DNA from: Streptomyces olivochromogenes
Lineage (GTDB): Bacteria; Actinomycetota; Actinomycetes; Streptomycetales; Streptomycetaceae
Direction: 5' to 3'
Length of the DNA: 64,000 bases
Assembly (NCBI RefSeq): GCF_001514115.1
Contig: NZ_KQ948455.1
Location: 110,709-174,708, forward strand
Shown: piece by piece, positions 17,420 to 26,032 of the stretch
How positions within the stretch are numbered: the first letter of the stretch is position 1
How the letters are laid out: each line of letters begins with the position of its first letter
Made by a program: the position numbers and the translations under genes
Notes under the pieces: generated by a model
Told to the model about the DNA's origin: nothing
Database searches by the model: none
What the model saw: the letters and a program-made list of their open reading frames with translations, nothing else

Positions 17420-18316
17420 TCATTGCGTGCGGACACGGACGCTGACGCGGGCGAGTGCGCCGATTTCCAGCGCCGTCCACAGAGCTCCGTCCGGGCCCAG
17501 GGCGATCCCGTGCGGCTCCGAGCCCGGGGTCGGCAGGTCGTGCACGGTGACAGTGCCGTCGGGGGTGAGGGAGCCCACCCGGTTGCCGGCCCACTCGGTG
17601 AACCACAACGTGCCGTCGCTGCCGGCGGTGATGGCATGCGGCCGGGACGTGCGGTCGGGCAGCGGGAACTCGGTGATCTGGCCGTCGGGAGTGATCCGCC
17701 CGATCTGCCCAGCACCGATCTCGACGAACCAGACCGCCCCGTCGTGCCCGGCCGTGATGCCCACCGGGCCGGCGGACCTGGTCGGCAACGGGTGCAGAGT
17801 GACGGCTCCGTCCATGCCGATCCGCCCGATCGCGTCGGCCTGGTTCAGGGTGAACCACATCCCGTCGTCGGCGCCTGCGGTGATCGCGGAGGGGTAGGTC
17901 CCCGTGGCCGGCAGCGGGAACTCGGTCACCCGGCCGTCGGTGGTGATCCTGCCGATCCGGTCGGCGGCGGTCTCGGTGAACCACAGCGCTCCGTCCGGCC
18001 CTGCGGCGATTCCGAACGGACCGCACTCCGCGGTCGGCACGGTGAACTCCTCGACCTTGCCGTCGAGGGCGATCCGGCCGATGCGGTGCGCCCGGTGCTC
18101 GGTGAACCACAAGGCGTCGTCCGGCCCGACAGCGATGATCATCGGCCCGCAGTCCGGATCGAGTTGATGGTGCGTGAGTACCCCTCCGGGCACCAGACGC
18201 CCGATACCCCCGCTGTGAACCAGCGTGAACCACAGCGCCCCGTCCGGGCCCGTGGTGAGCGCGTAGGGACCGCTGTCGCTCCCGGCCAAGGTGAACTCTT
18301 CGATGAAAACCGGCAT
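17420..18316 (-). CDS. vgb: Virginiamycin B lyase (streptogramin B inactivation)
   Basis: 298 residues, matching the usual length of Vgb. The chain is a seven-bladed beta-propeller of repeats such as ITAGSDGTLWFTEWAGNRVG and IAAGPDGALWFTETAADRIG. Residues matching the known catalytic/substrate positions are present: His227 (RPHAITAG), His269 (EPHGIALG) and Glu284 (TALEIGA). The enzyme linearises type B streptogramins by a lyase reaction that breaks the ester bond without water. Start ATG 18316 is preferred (GAGGAGAG upstream) over 18349. It is likely intrinsic self-protection or environmental resistance; many soil actinomycetes carry homologues. Confidence 0.88.
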   Translation of the reverse strand: MPVFIEEFTLAGSDSGPYALTTGPDGALWFTLVHSGGIGRLVPGGVLTHHQLDPDCGPMIIAVGPDDALWFTEHRAHRIGRIALDGKVEEFTVPTAECGPFGIAAGPDGALWFTETAADRIGRITTDGRVTEFPLPATGTYPSAITAGADDGMWFTLNQADAIGRIGMDGAVTLHPLPTRSAGPVGITAGHDGAVWFVEIGAGQIGRITPDGQITEFPLPDRTSRPHAITAGSDGTLWFTEWAGNRVGSLTPDGTVTVHDLPTPGSEPHGIALGPDGALWTALEIGALARVSVRVRTQ

Positions 18317-18440
18317 CAGAGTCGGCTCTCCTCTCTTCATACGGCTCATACGGCTGTCTTCATACGGCGCGCCCGCTGCCGCCCTTCATCAACCGTCCGT
18401 CTCCCTCGGGCGAAGGGGCCTGTGCCTCCGTCTCTCCGCC

Positions 18441-19382
18441 CTACGCCACCGGCGCCGAATACAGCATGCGGATCTCCGAAGTCCGGTAGCCGGCGCGGGC
18501 GAAGGCCGCTGCCATCGGGGCGTTGCCGGTGTCCGTGGTGGCTGTGATCAGTCCGGCACCGGACTCCGCGTGGATGCGGGTGATCTCGGTGAGGAGGTCG
18601 TCCACGTACCCATGGCCGCGGAACTCGGGGACGACGCCCAGGTAGCCCACGTTGCGGGCATACGGTGTTGCGGAGGGGAGGGCGAGGCCCGCGACCTGCC
18701 CGTCCGGGGTGTGGGCCACGCGCCACCACTCGCGCCGACCGGGGCAGCCGAGATAGAAGTCCATCTCGTCCCTGGCCGTGGCTTCGGCGCCCTTGACGGC
18801 GATGTTCCTGCGGGTCTCGTCGTCCAGGCTGCCGACGGCTATCCGACGGAACAGCCGGAGGAACTCCTCGTCCGAAGCGGCGGCGAACGTCAGCCGGCCC
18901 CTGGACGCGGGGAGGCCGACGTCGGCCGTCCATTGCAGGCGCAGCCGTTCCACCTCGTGCGTGAGGCCTGCTGCCACGGCGGCCCGGCGCCGCCACTCCA
19001 CGGCGGCCACCGCGGCCGGGGTGTCACGCCAGCCGACGGGCAGCGTCAGGTTGTACAGCGGAGGTTTGGGCGCACCGGCGTCCGCGAACGCCCGCAGCGC
19101 GGCGGTCAGCAGCCCGGCCGCCACCTCCGCGCGGTCGGGGAGCCTCGGGTCGACATGCAGACAGTCCAGGGCGACGGGGTGAGAGCTGTCCTGCTGCCCC
19201 CACCACAAGGAACGGCCCACGATCCGCCCGTCGTCCTCGGCGATCCAGGTCCACTCCGGCCGGTACATCCCCTGCTTCGACTCGTCCAGGTAGCGGTCGG
19301 CGTCGATCCAGCCCACCGGTTCATCCACGATGACTGCTGCGACACTCTCTTGATCGGCCTCGGTCGTGGGGCGAAACAACAC
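18441..19382 (-). CDS. GNAT family N-acetyltransferase (tandem domain)
   Basis: 313 residues from GTG 19382, with AGGAG 5 bp upstream. The C-terminal half has the acetyl-CoA loop region NVGYLGVVPEFRGHGYVDDL and the NAPMAAAFARAGYRTSEIRM end of a GNAT fold. The N-terminal half (EWTWIAEDDGRIVGRSLWWG, VALDCLHVDPRLPDRAEVAA) looks like a degenerate second GNAT domain. The acceptor is unknown. It lies 8 bp after the reductase gene, so the two form an operon. Confidence 0.82.
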   Translation of the reverse strand: MLFRPTTEADQESVAAVIVDEPVGWIDADRYLDESKQGMYRPEWTWIAEDDGRIVGRSLWWGQQDSSHPVALDCLHVDPRLPDRAEVAAGLLTAALRAFADAGAPKPPLYNLTLPVGWRDTPAAVAAVEWRRRAAVAAGLTHEVERLRLQWTADVGLPASRGRLTFAAASDEEFLRLFRRIAVGSLDDETRRNIAVKGAEATARDEMDFYLGCPGRREWWRVAHTPDGQVAGLALPSATPYARNVGYLGVVPEFRGHGYVDDLLTEITRIHAESGAGLITATTDTGNAPMAAAFARAGYRTSEIRMLYSAPVA

Positions 19383-19390
19383 GTGTGCTC

Positions 19391-19960
19391 CTACTGCTTG
19401 GTGTACGTAGTGACAGTCGCGCCGGTGGCGAAGACCCGGAAGTCGGTCAGTGTGAAGGCGGCGGGGTCGAATGCCGCGTGGAACAGCGGAACGCCGGCCC
19501 CGAACACCACTGGGTGGCGGTGGACCACGAGCCTGTCGACCTCGTGCAGCAAGCGCCCGGCCAGCACCGGGCCGCCGCACAGCCAGATGCCCATGCCCGG
19601 CCGCCGCTTCAGCCCGCGGACGAACTCCGCCGGGTCCCCGGCGACGACATCGACGCCTGGCGCGGGCCGTTTCAGGGACGAGGAGACCACGTACTGCCGA
19701 AGCCAGGGATACGGGCTGTCGGCACCGGCCGCCCGAGCGGATTCGTAGACGCCGCGCCCCATGACGACCGTGTCGAACAATCTGTTCGCCGTGCTGACGA
19801 CGCCCAGCGGCCTGCGGGCATGCTCCGGGACGGTCTCGGGGTACTCGGCCAGAACGGCGGCCTTGAGATCGCCGTCGAAGCCGAAGGGGTCGCACTGTCC
19901 GTCAGGACCGGTGGTGAAGCCGTCGACACTGCAGCCGACGAGGTACGTGAGCAGACGCAT
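19391..19960 (-). CDS. Dihydrofolate reductase-like (RibD C-terminal) protein
   Basis: 189 residues from ATG 19960 (MRLLTYLVGCSVDGFTTGPD, the typical opening of the family); a longer start at 20011 is possible. It shows the RibD_C/DHFR-like fold (FDTVVMGRGVYESARA, GIWLCGGPVLAGRLLHEVD, VVFGAGVPLF). It may be an NADPH-dependent reductase of unknown substrate. It is followed after 8 bp by the GNAT gene. A second member of this family is at 33651-34244; the two are not close copies. Confidence 0.8.
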   Translation of the reverse strand: MRLLTYLVGCSVDGFTTGPDGQCDPFGFDGDLKAAVLAEYPETVPEHARRPLGVVSTANRLFDTVVMGRGVYESARAAGADSPYPWLRQYVVSSSLKRPAPGVDVVAGDPAEFVRGLKRRPGMGIWLCGGPVLAGRLLHEVDRLVVHRHPVVFGAGVPLFHAAFDPAAFTLTDFRVFATGATVTTYTKQ

Positions 19961-20061
19961 GCGGGTCCGGTTCCGATCCGTTGCCACCAGGGACGAGATG
20001 ACACTAGGCACCCCGATTCAGGAGGGCATCGGTCATCGCGACGTAACGTGACCCGCCACGC

Positions 20062-20103
20062 CCGGGACGGCATCGGTATGAACCGGGACGGCATCGGTAT
20101 GAA
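20062..20103. repeat. 21-bp direct duplication
   Basis: CCGGGACGGCATCGGTATGA plus one A occurs twice, back to back (20062-20082 and 20083-20103), upstream of the reductase gene and downstream of the chitinase gene. Noncoding. Confidence 0.85.
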
Positions 20104-20106
20104 ATG

Positions 20107-20161
20107 GCCTGTCGGCCGCGACAGGCGAGTGCCGGCCACCCCTGCGTGGGGTGACCGGCAC
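20107..20161 (-). terminator. Double hairpin downstream of chitinase gene
   Basis: GCCTGTCG (20107-20114) pairs with CGACAGGC (20119-20126), and GTGCCGG (20129-20135) pairs with CCGGCAC (20155-20161) with CACCCC/GGGGTG inside. It lies 25 bp after the chitinase stop and is the likely terminator of that transcript. Confidence 0.7.
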
Positions 20162-20185
20162 CGTGTCCGGCCGAAGGGGGCCCTT

Positions 20186-21904
20186 CTAGCCGAGTGCGTG
20201 CACGTGCGCCCCCACCGAGTTCGACCACGCGTTGCCCGCCGCCGCGTCCCAGTTCGTCGACCAGGTCATCGCGCCGCGCAGGTCCGGGTAGGTCTTGGAG
20301 GGCTTGAAGGAGCCGCAGTTGGTGCCCTTGGCCAGGCAGTCCAACGCGTTGTTCACGACCGTCGGAGACACATAGCCGCTGCCCGCGCCGCTCGTCGAGG
20401 CCGGGAGGCCCAGGCCCACCTGGGAGGGGGCCAGGCCGCCCTGGAGCTGGATGCAGGCGAGCGCGGTGAGGAAGTCGACCGAGCCCTGGCTGTAGACCTT
20501 GCCGTCGCAGCCCAGCATCGAACCGCTGTTGTAGTACTGCATGTTGACGACCGTCAGGATGTCCTTGATGTTCAGGGCCGTCTGGAAGTACGTGTTCGAC
20601 GTGGACTGCATGTCGATCGTCTGCGGGGCCATGGTGATGATGAGGGACGAGCCCGCCTTCGCGGAGAGGGACCGCAGGGCCTGCGTCATGTACGTCGCGT
20701 TGAGGCCGTTCTCCAGGTCGATGTCGACGCCGTCGAAGCCGTACGTCTGCATGAGGGAGTAGACGGAGTTCGCGAAGTTCGTCGCGGACGTGGAGTCGCT
20801 GATCGACACCGTGCCGTTCTGGCCGCCGATGGAGATGACGACCTTCTTGCCCGCGGCCTGCTTGGCCTTGATGTCCGCCTTGAACTGGTCGACGGTGTAG
20901 CCGCCGAGCCCGGCCGAGTCGAGGTTGAAGGTCACCGCGCCCGGCGTGCCCGTCGCGTCCGCGAACGCCACCGCGATGATGTCGTACTGGGACTGCACGG
21001 CGGAGATCTTCTGGACCGTCGCGCCGTTGTTGAAGTTCTGCCAGTAGCCCGTGACGGCGTGCTTGGGCAGGGAACCGCCGCCACCGCCGCCCGAGGACGC
21101 GGTCGTCGTGCCCGTCACCGCCGACGACTTCGCCGACTCACCCGCCGAGTTCGTCGCCGTGACCTGGAAGGAGTACGAGGTGGAGGCCGCGAGGGACGAG
21201 ACGGTCGCCGAGGTCCCCGTCGTCGACTGGACCTTCGTACCCGCCTGGTAGACGTTGTAGCCCGTCGCGCCCGACACCGTGTTCCAGGAGAGGGAGACGG
21301 AGGAGGACGTGGTGGAGGAGACCGTCAGACCGGTGGGTGCCGCCGGGACCGTGGGGGCCGGGTCGCCGCCTCCGCCGCCGTCGGGGCCGAAGACCGAGAG
21401 GTCGTCGGCGTAGTACGGGGCCTGGCCGTACCACCCGTGCGTGTACACCGTCACCGAGGTCGTCGACGCGCCCGTGGTGAAGGTGGTCGAGAGCTGCTTC
21501 CAGGAGGCGGAGTCGGGGGTCCAGGTCGAGACGTCCGTGGTGCCGGTGCCCGTCACGCCCAGGTAGGCGTACCCGCCCTGCAGCCACGAGCTCAGCGTGT
21601 ACGTCGAGTTGGGCTTGACCGCGACGGCCTGGGTGCACTGGGCGTTGTCCTGCCCGGCGGGCGTGCCCTTGAGCGCGGCCGAGCCGCCGTGCACCGGCGA
21701 GGAGACGGTCGTACCGCTGCCCGCCGTACAGGTCCAGTTGCTCAGGCCCGACTCGTAGCCGCCGTTCTTGGCGTTGTTGACGTCCGCCGCCTGGGCCTGG
21801 CCCGCCAGACCGGTGAGGGAGAGGACGGAGGCGGTGACGACGGCGGCGAGGGCGCCCGCCCATCTGCGCCGGGGCGGTCGGGGCATACGTATGACGCGGT
21901 CCAC
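20186..21904 (-). CDS. Secreted chitinase, GH18 with CBM and FnIII domains
   Basis: 572 residues. The signal peptide ends near AGQAQAA (residue 40); a carbohydrate-binding beta-sandwich covers about 41-175 (YESGLSNWTC, GYAYLGVTGTGTTDVSTWTP); a Gly/Pro linker, an FnIII domain at 188-268 and a Gly linker follow; the GH18 domain runs from about 281 to the end. The catalytic DGVDIDLE motif places the acid/base at Glu398. It hydrolyses chitin outside the cell with retention through substrate assistance. Start GTG 21904 has GGAGG 5 bp upstream. Regulation by the DasR-like site in its promoter links it to N-acetylglucosamine supply. Confidence 0.95.
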   Translation of the reverse strand: MDRVIRMPRPPRRRWAGALAAVVTASVLSLTGLAGQAQAADVNNAKNGGYESGLSNWTCTAGSGTTVSSPVHGGSAALKGTPAGQDNAQCTQAVAVKPNSTYTLSSWLQGGYAYLGVTGTGTTDVSTWTPDSASWKQLSTTFTTGASTTSVTVYTHGWYGQAPYYADDLSVFGPDGGGGGDPAPTVPAAPTGLTVSSTTSSSVSLSWNTVSGATGYNVYQAGTKVQSTTGTSATVSSLAASTSYSFQVTATNSAGESAKSSAVTGTTTASSGGGGGGSLPKHAVTGYWQNFNNGATVQKISAVQSQYDIIAVAFADATGTPGAVTFNLDSAGLGGYTVDQFKADIKAKQAAGKKVVISIGGQNGTVSISDSTSATNFANSVYSLMQTYGFDGVDIDLENGLNATYMTQALRSLSAKAGSSLIITMAPQTIDMQSTSNTYFQTALNIKDILTVVNMQYYNSGSMLGCDGKVYSQGSVDFLTALACIQLQGGLAPSQVGLGLPASTSGAGSGYVSPTVVNNALDCLAKGTNCGSFKPSKTYPDLRGAMTWSTNWDAAAGNAWSNSVGAHVHALG

Positions 21905-21990
21905 TGGGACCTCCGGTGAGGGGAGGGGAGGGAGGGGGGAGAAGCGGGGTGCGCAACGGTGGCCACCGTCGGACGTTGCTGGCGTACAAG

Positions 21991-22016
21991 TTGGTCCAGA
22001 CCAATTCGGTTGTCAA
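21991..22016 (-). promoter_or_regulatory. Chitinase promoter with DasR-responsive element
   Basis: The palindrome TTGGTCCAGACCAA (21991-22004) matches the DasR dre core TGGTCTAGACCA with one change in the centre. On the minus strand a TTGACA -35 box lies at 22016-22011, so the operator falls in the -35/-10 spacer, as in other Streptomyces chitinase promoters. The rest of 21905-22244 holds the 5' leader and, presumably, the promoter for the tad-side gene at 22245; I see no gene there. Confidence 0.8.
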
Positions 22017-22244
22017 GACCTCTGGTGGGTGACAGGGGTGGCCGGGTGTCTCAACGGGCCCACGGGGTGGGCGACTTGTGGCATATTCGTCTCACTCTCC
22101 GTTGATCAAGCCCGTACCTTCCGTGAGTTGATCTGGAAGATTCGGTGTTGAGGCGGCCATGCCGTGGATATGGTGCTGATGCAAGAGGACGTCACAGGGG
22201 CCATCTGAGGCGGTGGTCGACCACCCCGCCACAGTGAACGGGGT

Positions 22245-23129
22245 GTGTGCAGCGTGCCGACCGCGATAGCCGTCACCAGTCCCGATCTGGTGCTCCCGCC
22301 GCACGACCGGCAGACCCCCCCCGCCGTGGTCCAGCCCCTCGACAGTCTCGAAAGCTCCCTCACGGGCATGCACGCCCTCATCGAGCAGCACGGATACGTC
22401 ATCGCGCTCTACCCGGCCTCGGTCGAGGACGCGGTCACCCGGCGGCTGCACACCGTCCGCTCCGTCCTGGAGAGCGACCGCATCGCCCTGCTCGGCATCG
22501 ACCTGCCGCCGCTCGGAGTGGCCCTGCTGGCCCAGCAGTTGCGGCAGCTGTCGGTCTGCGACTTCAGCCCGGGCGTGCTCGCCTCCTCCGCCCGGCTGCT
22601 CGCCCACTACATCTACGCCGGCGCCCTGCTCGGCTCGGTCGCCAAGCTCGACCGGGTCCCGGTGACGCTGAAGTCGCACGCCAAGTCATGGGTACCGGGC
22701 GCCCAGTTCGCCGTACTGTCCCACCCGCGCCCGCAGCTGGCCCGGATCGGGCAGGACGAGCTGACCGGGCCCGAGTTCGGCACCCGGCTGCTCGTCGCCG
22801 CGGGCCAGCCGCCCTCCGACTGGGTCACCGCGACCCTCGCGCCCGCCTGGCGTGTGCAGGGCGTCGCGACCGTACCGCTGCCGCAGGAGTCGGCCCGCTG
22901 GTGGGGCACCACCAAGCTCGCCGAGTTCGCCGCCGGTCTGTACGACGTCTCCGTGCTCTACCAGCTCGTGTCGTCCGTCCGCCGGGAGGAGTGCCACTGG
23001 TGCGGTCTCGAACTCATCGGTGACCGCTGCGGGTTCTGTGCCGCGCCGCTGCCCCCGCCTCCCGAGCTTCCGACGGCCACGGTGCGGGCAGCATCCTCAG
23101 TACGCGCTCTGCCCCGAGGCGCAACTTGA
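22245..23129 (+). CDS. Conserved protein with C-terminal zinc-ribbon, heads tad locus
   Basis: 294 residues from GTG 22245 (GTG 22254 is equally possible). No signal peptide and no clear membrane helix. Most of the protein is an unrecognised alpha/beta domain (SLTGMHALIEQHGYVIALYP, DRIALLGIDLPPLGVALLAQ, ARLLAHYIYAGALLG). The C-terminus has two CxxC pairs (CHWCGLELIGDRCGFC) that would bind zinc, then a Pro-rich tail. It is 82 bp upstream of cpaB in the same orientation, so it is probably part of the pilus locus. Function not known. Confidence 0.7.
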   Translation: MCSVPTAIAVTSPDLVLPPHDRQTPPAVVQPLDSLESSLTGMHALIEQHGYVIALYPASVEDAVTRRLHTVRSVLESDRIALLGIDLPPLGVALLAQQLRQLSVCDFSPGVLASSARLLAHYIYAGALLGSVAKLDRVPVTLKSHAKSWVPGAQFAVLSHPRPQLARIGQDELTGPEFGTRLLVAAGQPPSDWVTATLAPAWRVQGVATVPLPQESARWWGTTKLAEFAAGLYDVSVLYQLVSSVRREECHWCGLELIGDRCGFCAAPLPPPPELPTATVRAASSVRALPRGAT

Positions 23130-23211
23130 GCACCCGCAGTACACGTGAAGAGCACCAGGCACGACCGCTCGACCCCGCCGTCCCCGCCCCACGATCGAGG
23201 TTGTCCGCGTC

Positions 23212-23925
23212 ATGAACTCACGCCAGCGCCGCGGCGTCATCCTGCTGGTCCTCTCGGTCCTGTGCGCCCTGGGCGCCTTCGCCGGAGTCCTCTCGGTGAT
23301 CCGTGACGTGAACTCCAAGGTCGGCCCGGAGGTGGCGGCGTACCGCCTGAAGGACGACATCGCGCCCTACAAGGAACTGTCGGCCGACCAGTTCCAGAGG
23401 GTCTCGATGCCCAAGCGCTGGCTGTCGAGCACGGCGGTCACGAACCTCGGCCAGATCCGCGGGAAGATCGCCGTCACCCAGCTCCAGAAGGGCTCCCTCC
23501 TCCAGAGCGACATGATCGTGGACCGGCCCGCGCTGGAGGCCGGCCAGCAGGAGATCGCGATCATGATCGACGCGGCGACCGGTGTGGCCGGAAAGATCGA
23601 CCCGGGCTCCAGGGTCAACATCTACGCCACCTTCAAGGCCGAGAACGACAAGCAGAAGGACCAGTCCAAGGTCATCGTGGCGAACGCCCGCGTCATCGAC
23701 GTCGGCAAGCTCACCGCCCTCGACCCCGGCCAGTCCAGCAACGACCGGCGCAACAGCGCAACCCAGGCCGTCCCCATCACCTTCGCGCTCGACACCGCAG
23801 ACGCCCAACGCGTCGCGTACGCCGAGTCGTTCGCCGAACACGTCCGCCTCGCCCTGGTCGCGGGCGGCTCCGACGCGACCGTCGCCCCCGGCGACCGTAC
23901 GTACACCCTCGACGAGGACAAGTAG
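23212..23925 (+). CDS. cpaB: Flp pilus assembly protein CpaB/RcpC
   Basis: 237 residues. One N-terminal membrane helix (RGVILLVLSVLCALGAFAGVLSV), a SAF-like domain (LKDDIAPYKELSADQFQRVS, QIRGKIAVTQLQKGSLLQSD) and the RcpC/CpaB domain (GQQEIAIMIDAATGVAGKID, PGSRVNIYATF). In Tad systems CpaB/RcpC is an envelope-facing assembly factor. Start ATG 23212. It is followed after 10 bp by a 23-codon ORF and then tadZ. Confidence 0.85.
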   Translation: MNSRQRRGVILLVLSVLCALGAFAGVLSVIRDVNSKVGPEVAAYRLKDDIAPYKELSADQFQRVSMPKRWLSSTAVTNLGQIRGKIAVTQLQKGSLLQSDMIVDRPALEAGQQEIAIMIDAATGVAGKIDPGSRVNIYATFKAENDKQKDQSKVIVANARVIDVGKLTALDPGQSSNDRRNSATQAVPITFALDTADAQRVAYAESFAEHVRLALVAGGSDATVAPGDRTYTLDEDK

Positions 23926-23935
23926 GAGGCCGCGC

Positions 23936-24007
23936 ATGAGGTCCAACCCCACGGGGCTGCGCCGATGGCCCCGCACGAGGCAGACGACTACGGGGCAGCG
24001 CCGATGA
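23936..24007 (+). CDS. Candidate 23-residue coupling ORF before tadZ
   Basis: An ATG at 23936 follows AGGAGG (23924-23929) by 6 nt, the best ribosome-binding site nearby. The frame runs 23 codons (MRSNPTGLRR ... TTTGQRR) and its TGA (24005-24007) overlaps the ATG at 24004 as ATGA. The ORF contains a 39-bp-spaced direct repeat of ACGGGGCTGCGCCGATG at 23951-23967 and 23990-24006. It may exist only to deliver ribosomes to tadZ, whose own ribosome-binding site is weak. It could also be chance. Confidence 0.4.
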   Translation: MRSNPTGLRRWPRTRQTTTGQRR

Positions 24008-25623
24008 CCATCCGTATCCTCCCGGCCGTCAGCGACGTCGACTCGGCCCGCGCGCTCGCCACCCTGCTGAGCCAGCTCGCGGACGCCGAGCCGGCCCCGC
24101 CCGTCCCCGACTCGACGGCGCTCCTCGACACCCTGGCGCGGCTCGCCGCCGAGTCCCTCGACGAACTGCCCGAAGTCGTCCTGGTCCACGAACGCATAGG
24201 TCCCGTACCGGCGTTGGACCTGATCCGCGACGTGGTCATGCGCTTCCCCGCGATCGGCGTCGTCTTCATCACCGCGGACACCAGCACCGGTGTCCTCACC
24301 GCCGCCATGGACTCCGGCGCCCGCGGCATCATCGGCCTCCCGCTGGGCTACGACGCCCTCGCCGAACGCGTCCAGGCCGCCGCCGGGTGGTCGCTCGGCA
24401 TGCGCCGCCACCTCGGCAGCGGCACCCCCGAGCTGTACGCGGGCCCCGGCGGCACCGTCGTCACGGTCACCGGCGCGAAGGGCGGCGTCGGAGCGACGGT
24501 CACCGCCGTCGAACTCGCCCTCGCCGCCCAGGCGTCGGGGCGCAGCGTCGCGCTGGTGGACCTCGACCTCCAGTCCGGGGACGTGGCCTCGTACCTGGAC
24601 GTCCAGTTCCGGCGGTCGATCGCCGACCTCGCCGGAATCAGCGACATCAACCCCCGCGTCCTCCAGGACGCCGTCTACACCCACGACAGCGGAGTGGGCC
24701 TCCTGCTGGCCCCGGCCGAGGGCGAGCGCGGCGAGGAGGTCACCGACCGGGTGACCCGCCAGGTCGTGAGCGCCCTGCGCTCCCGCCACGACGTCGTGGT
24801 CGTCGACTGCGGCGCCCAGATGAACTCCGCGACCGCCGCGGCCGTCGAGATGGCCGACCGGGCCCTGCTCCTCGTCACCCCCGACGTGGTCGCCGTGCGC
24901 GCCGCCAAACGCATGGTCCGCATGTGGGACCGCCTCCAGATCCGCAAGGCGGAGGAGACGACCACGGTCGTCAACCGTTTCGCCCGCGGTACGGAGATCC
25001 AGCCCTCCCTCGTCGAACGCGTCACCGGCACCAAGGTCGCCCGCACCCCCGTCCCGGCCGCCTTCAAGGAACTCCAGTCGGTCGTCGACGCGGGGCGCCT
25101 CCAGGACCTGGACACCCGCTCGACGGTCAAGCAGGCGCTGTGGGCGCTGGCGGGGGAACTCGGTCTCGTGGTCGCCCAGGAGACCGGCGGGGGAGGCGGC
25201 AGGCGCCGCAAGGCCTCCTCGGACCGGGGCGCACTGGCCCTGCGACGCAAGGGCGGCGACCGGGGCGCGGTCACCCTCGAATTCGCCGGCATGTTCCCGA
25301 TCCTGCTCGTCGTGATGACGATCCTGTGGCAGTGCGTGCTGTACGGCTACTCGTACTCGCTGGCCGGGAACGCGGCGGACGAGGCGGCGCGGGCGGCGAC
25401 GGCGGCGTACGCGGTCAACGGGGATGTACCCGGGGTGTGCCAGACGGCCGGGAGCAAGCATCTGCCGGGCGCCTGGAATGGCGCCGAGATCCGCTGTGGC
25501 GCGGCGGGCTCGGTGATGAAGGCCACCGTGAAGGTCGACGTGCCGCTCTTCTTCCCGGGCTTCGACGCGGGCTGGCACGTGGAGGGGAACGCGGGCGCCG
25601 CGCTGGAGGGTGACAACGGATGA
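24004..25623 (+). CDS. TadZ/CpaE-like ATPase fused to a TadE-like pseudopilin
   Basis: 539 residues from ATG 24004 (an ATG at 23965 would add 13). Residues 1-130 are a receiver-like domain; about 148-400 are a MinD/ParA-type ATPase (VVTVTGAKGGVGATVTAVEL, VALVDLDLQSGDVASYLDV, HDVVVVDCGAQMNS). The deviant Walker A reads KGGVGAT, with Ala164 where ParA/MinD have Lys, as in several CpaE/TadZ proteins. After a Gly/Arg linker, residues 419-539 are TadE-like: DRGAVTLEFAGMFPILL is a prepilin-type motif (Gly, then Glu at +5) followed by a hydrophobic helix and a two-cysteine ectodomain. No stop or good start separates the halves. TadZ normally places the pilus machine at the pole. Confidence 0.8.
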   Translation: MTIRILPAVSDVDSARALATLLSQLADAEPAPPVPDSTALLDTLARLAAESLDELPEVVLVHERIGPVPALDLIRDVVMRFPAIGVVFITADTSTGVLTAAMDSGARGIIGLPLGYDALAERVQAAAGWSLGMRRHLGSGTPELYAGPGGTVVTVTGAKGGVGATVTAVELALAAQASGRSVALVDLDLQSGDVASYLDVQFRRSIADLAGISDINPRVLQDAVYTHDSGVGLLLAPAEGERGEEVTDRVTRQVVSALRSRHDVVVVDCGAQMNSATAAAVEMADRALLLVTPDVVAVRAAKRMVRMWDRLQIRKAEETTTVVNRFARGTEIQPSLVERVTGTKVARTPVPAAFKELQSVVDAGRLQDLDTRSTVKQALWALAGELGLVVAQETGGGGGRRRKASSDRGALALRRKGGDRGAVTLEFAGMFPILLVVMTILWQCVLYGYSYSLAGNAADEAARAATAAYAVNGDVPGVCQTAGSKHLPGAWNGAEIRCGAAGSVMKATVKVDVPLFFPGFDAGWHVEGNAGAALEGDNG

Positions 25624-25988
25624 GGCCCCTACGGTGGCTGAGGCGTCGGCTCCGCGACGACCGGGGCGTCTCCATGCTGGAGTTCGCCGGGTTCCTGCCC
25701 ATCCTGCTCCTCATCGGGATGGCAGCCATCCAGCTCGGCCTCATCGGCTACGGGATCAACCAGGCGGGGACGGGGGCGCGGGCGGCGGCACGGGTCGCCT
25801 CGCAGGGTGGCGACGGCTCGGCGGCCGGACAGGCCGCGGTGAGCGGCTGGCTCAACCCGAACATTCCACCGCCCGCCCAAGGCCCCGACGTCACCACCGC
25901 CACGGTCACCGTCACCGTCCCCGGAGTCATCCCCTTCTTCGGCCCCTACCCGGTCACCCGTCACGCCACCATGCCCACCGACAACTGA
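25620..25988 (+). CDS. TadE-like pseudopilin
   Basis: 122 residues. A short basic leader (MRPLRWLRRRLRDDRG) precedes a class III prepilin motif: cleavage is expected after Gly16, giving VSMLEF with Glu21 at +5, then a hydrophobic helix (AGFLPILLLIGMAAIQLGLIG) and a small ectodomain ending VPGVIPFFGPYPVTRHATM. It is translationally coupled to the TadZ-TadE fusion (ATGA at 25620-25623). It would be a minor pilin of the Flp fibre or its assembly complex. Confidence 0.82.
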   Translation: MRPLRWLRRRLRDDRGVSMLEFAGFLPILLLIGMAAIQLGLIGYGINQAGTGARAAARVASQGGDGSAAGQAAVSGWLNPNIPPPAQGPDVTTATVTVTVPGVIPFFGPYPVTRHATMPTDN

Positions 25989-26032
25989 ACCGGAAACGGA
26001 CCACCGACGAATGACCGGAAGGAGCTGAACCC

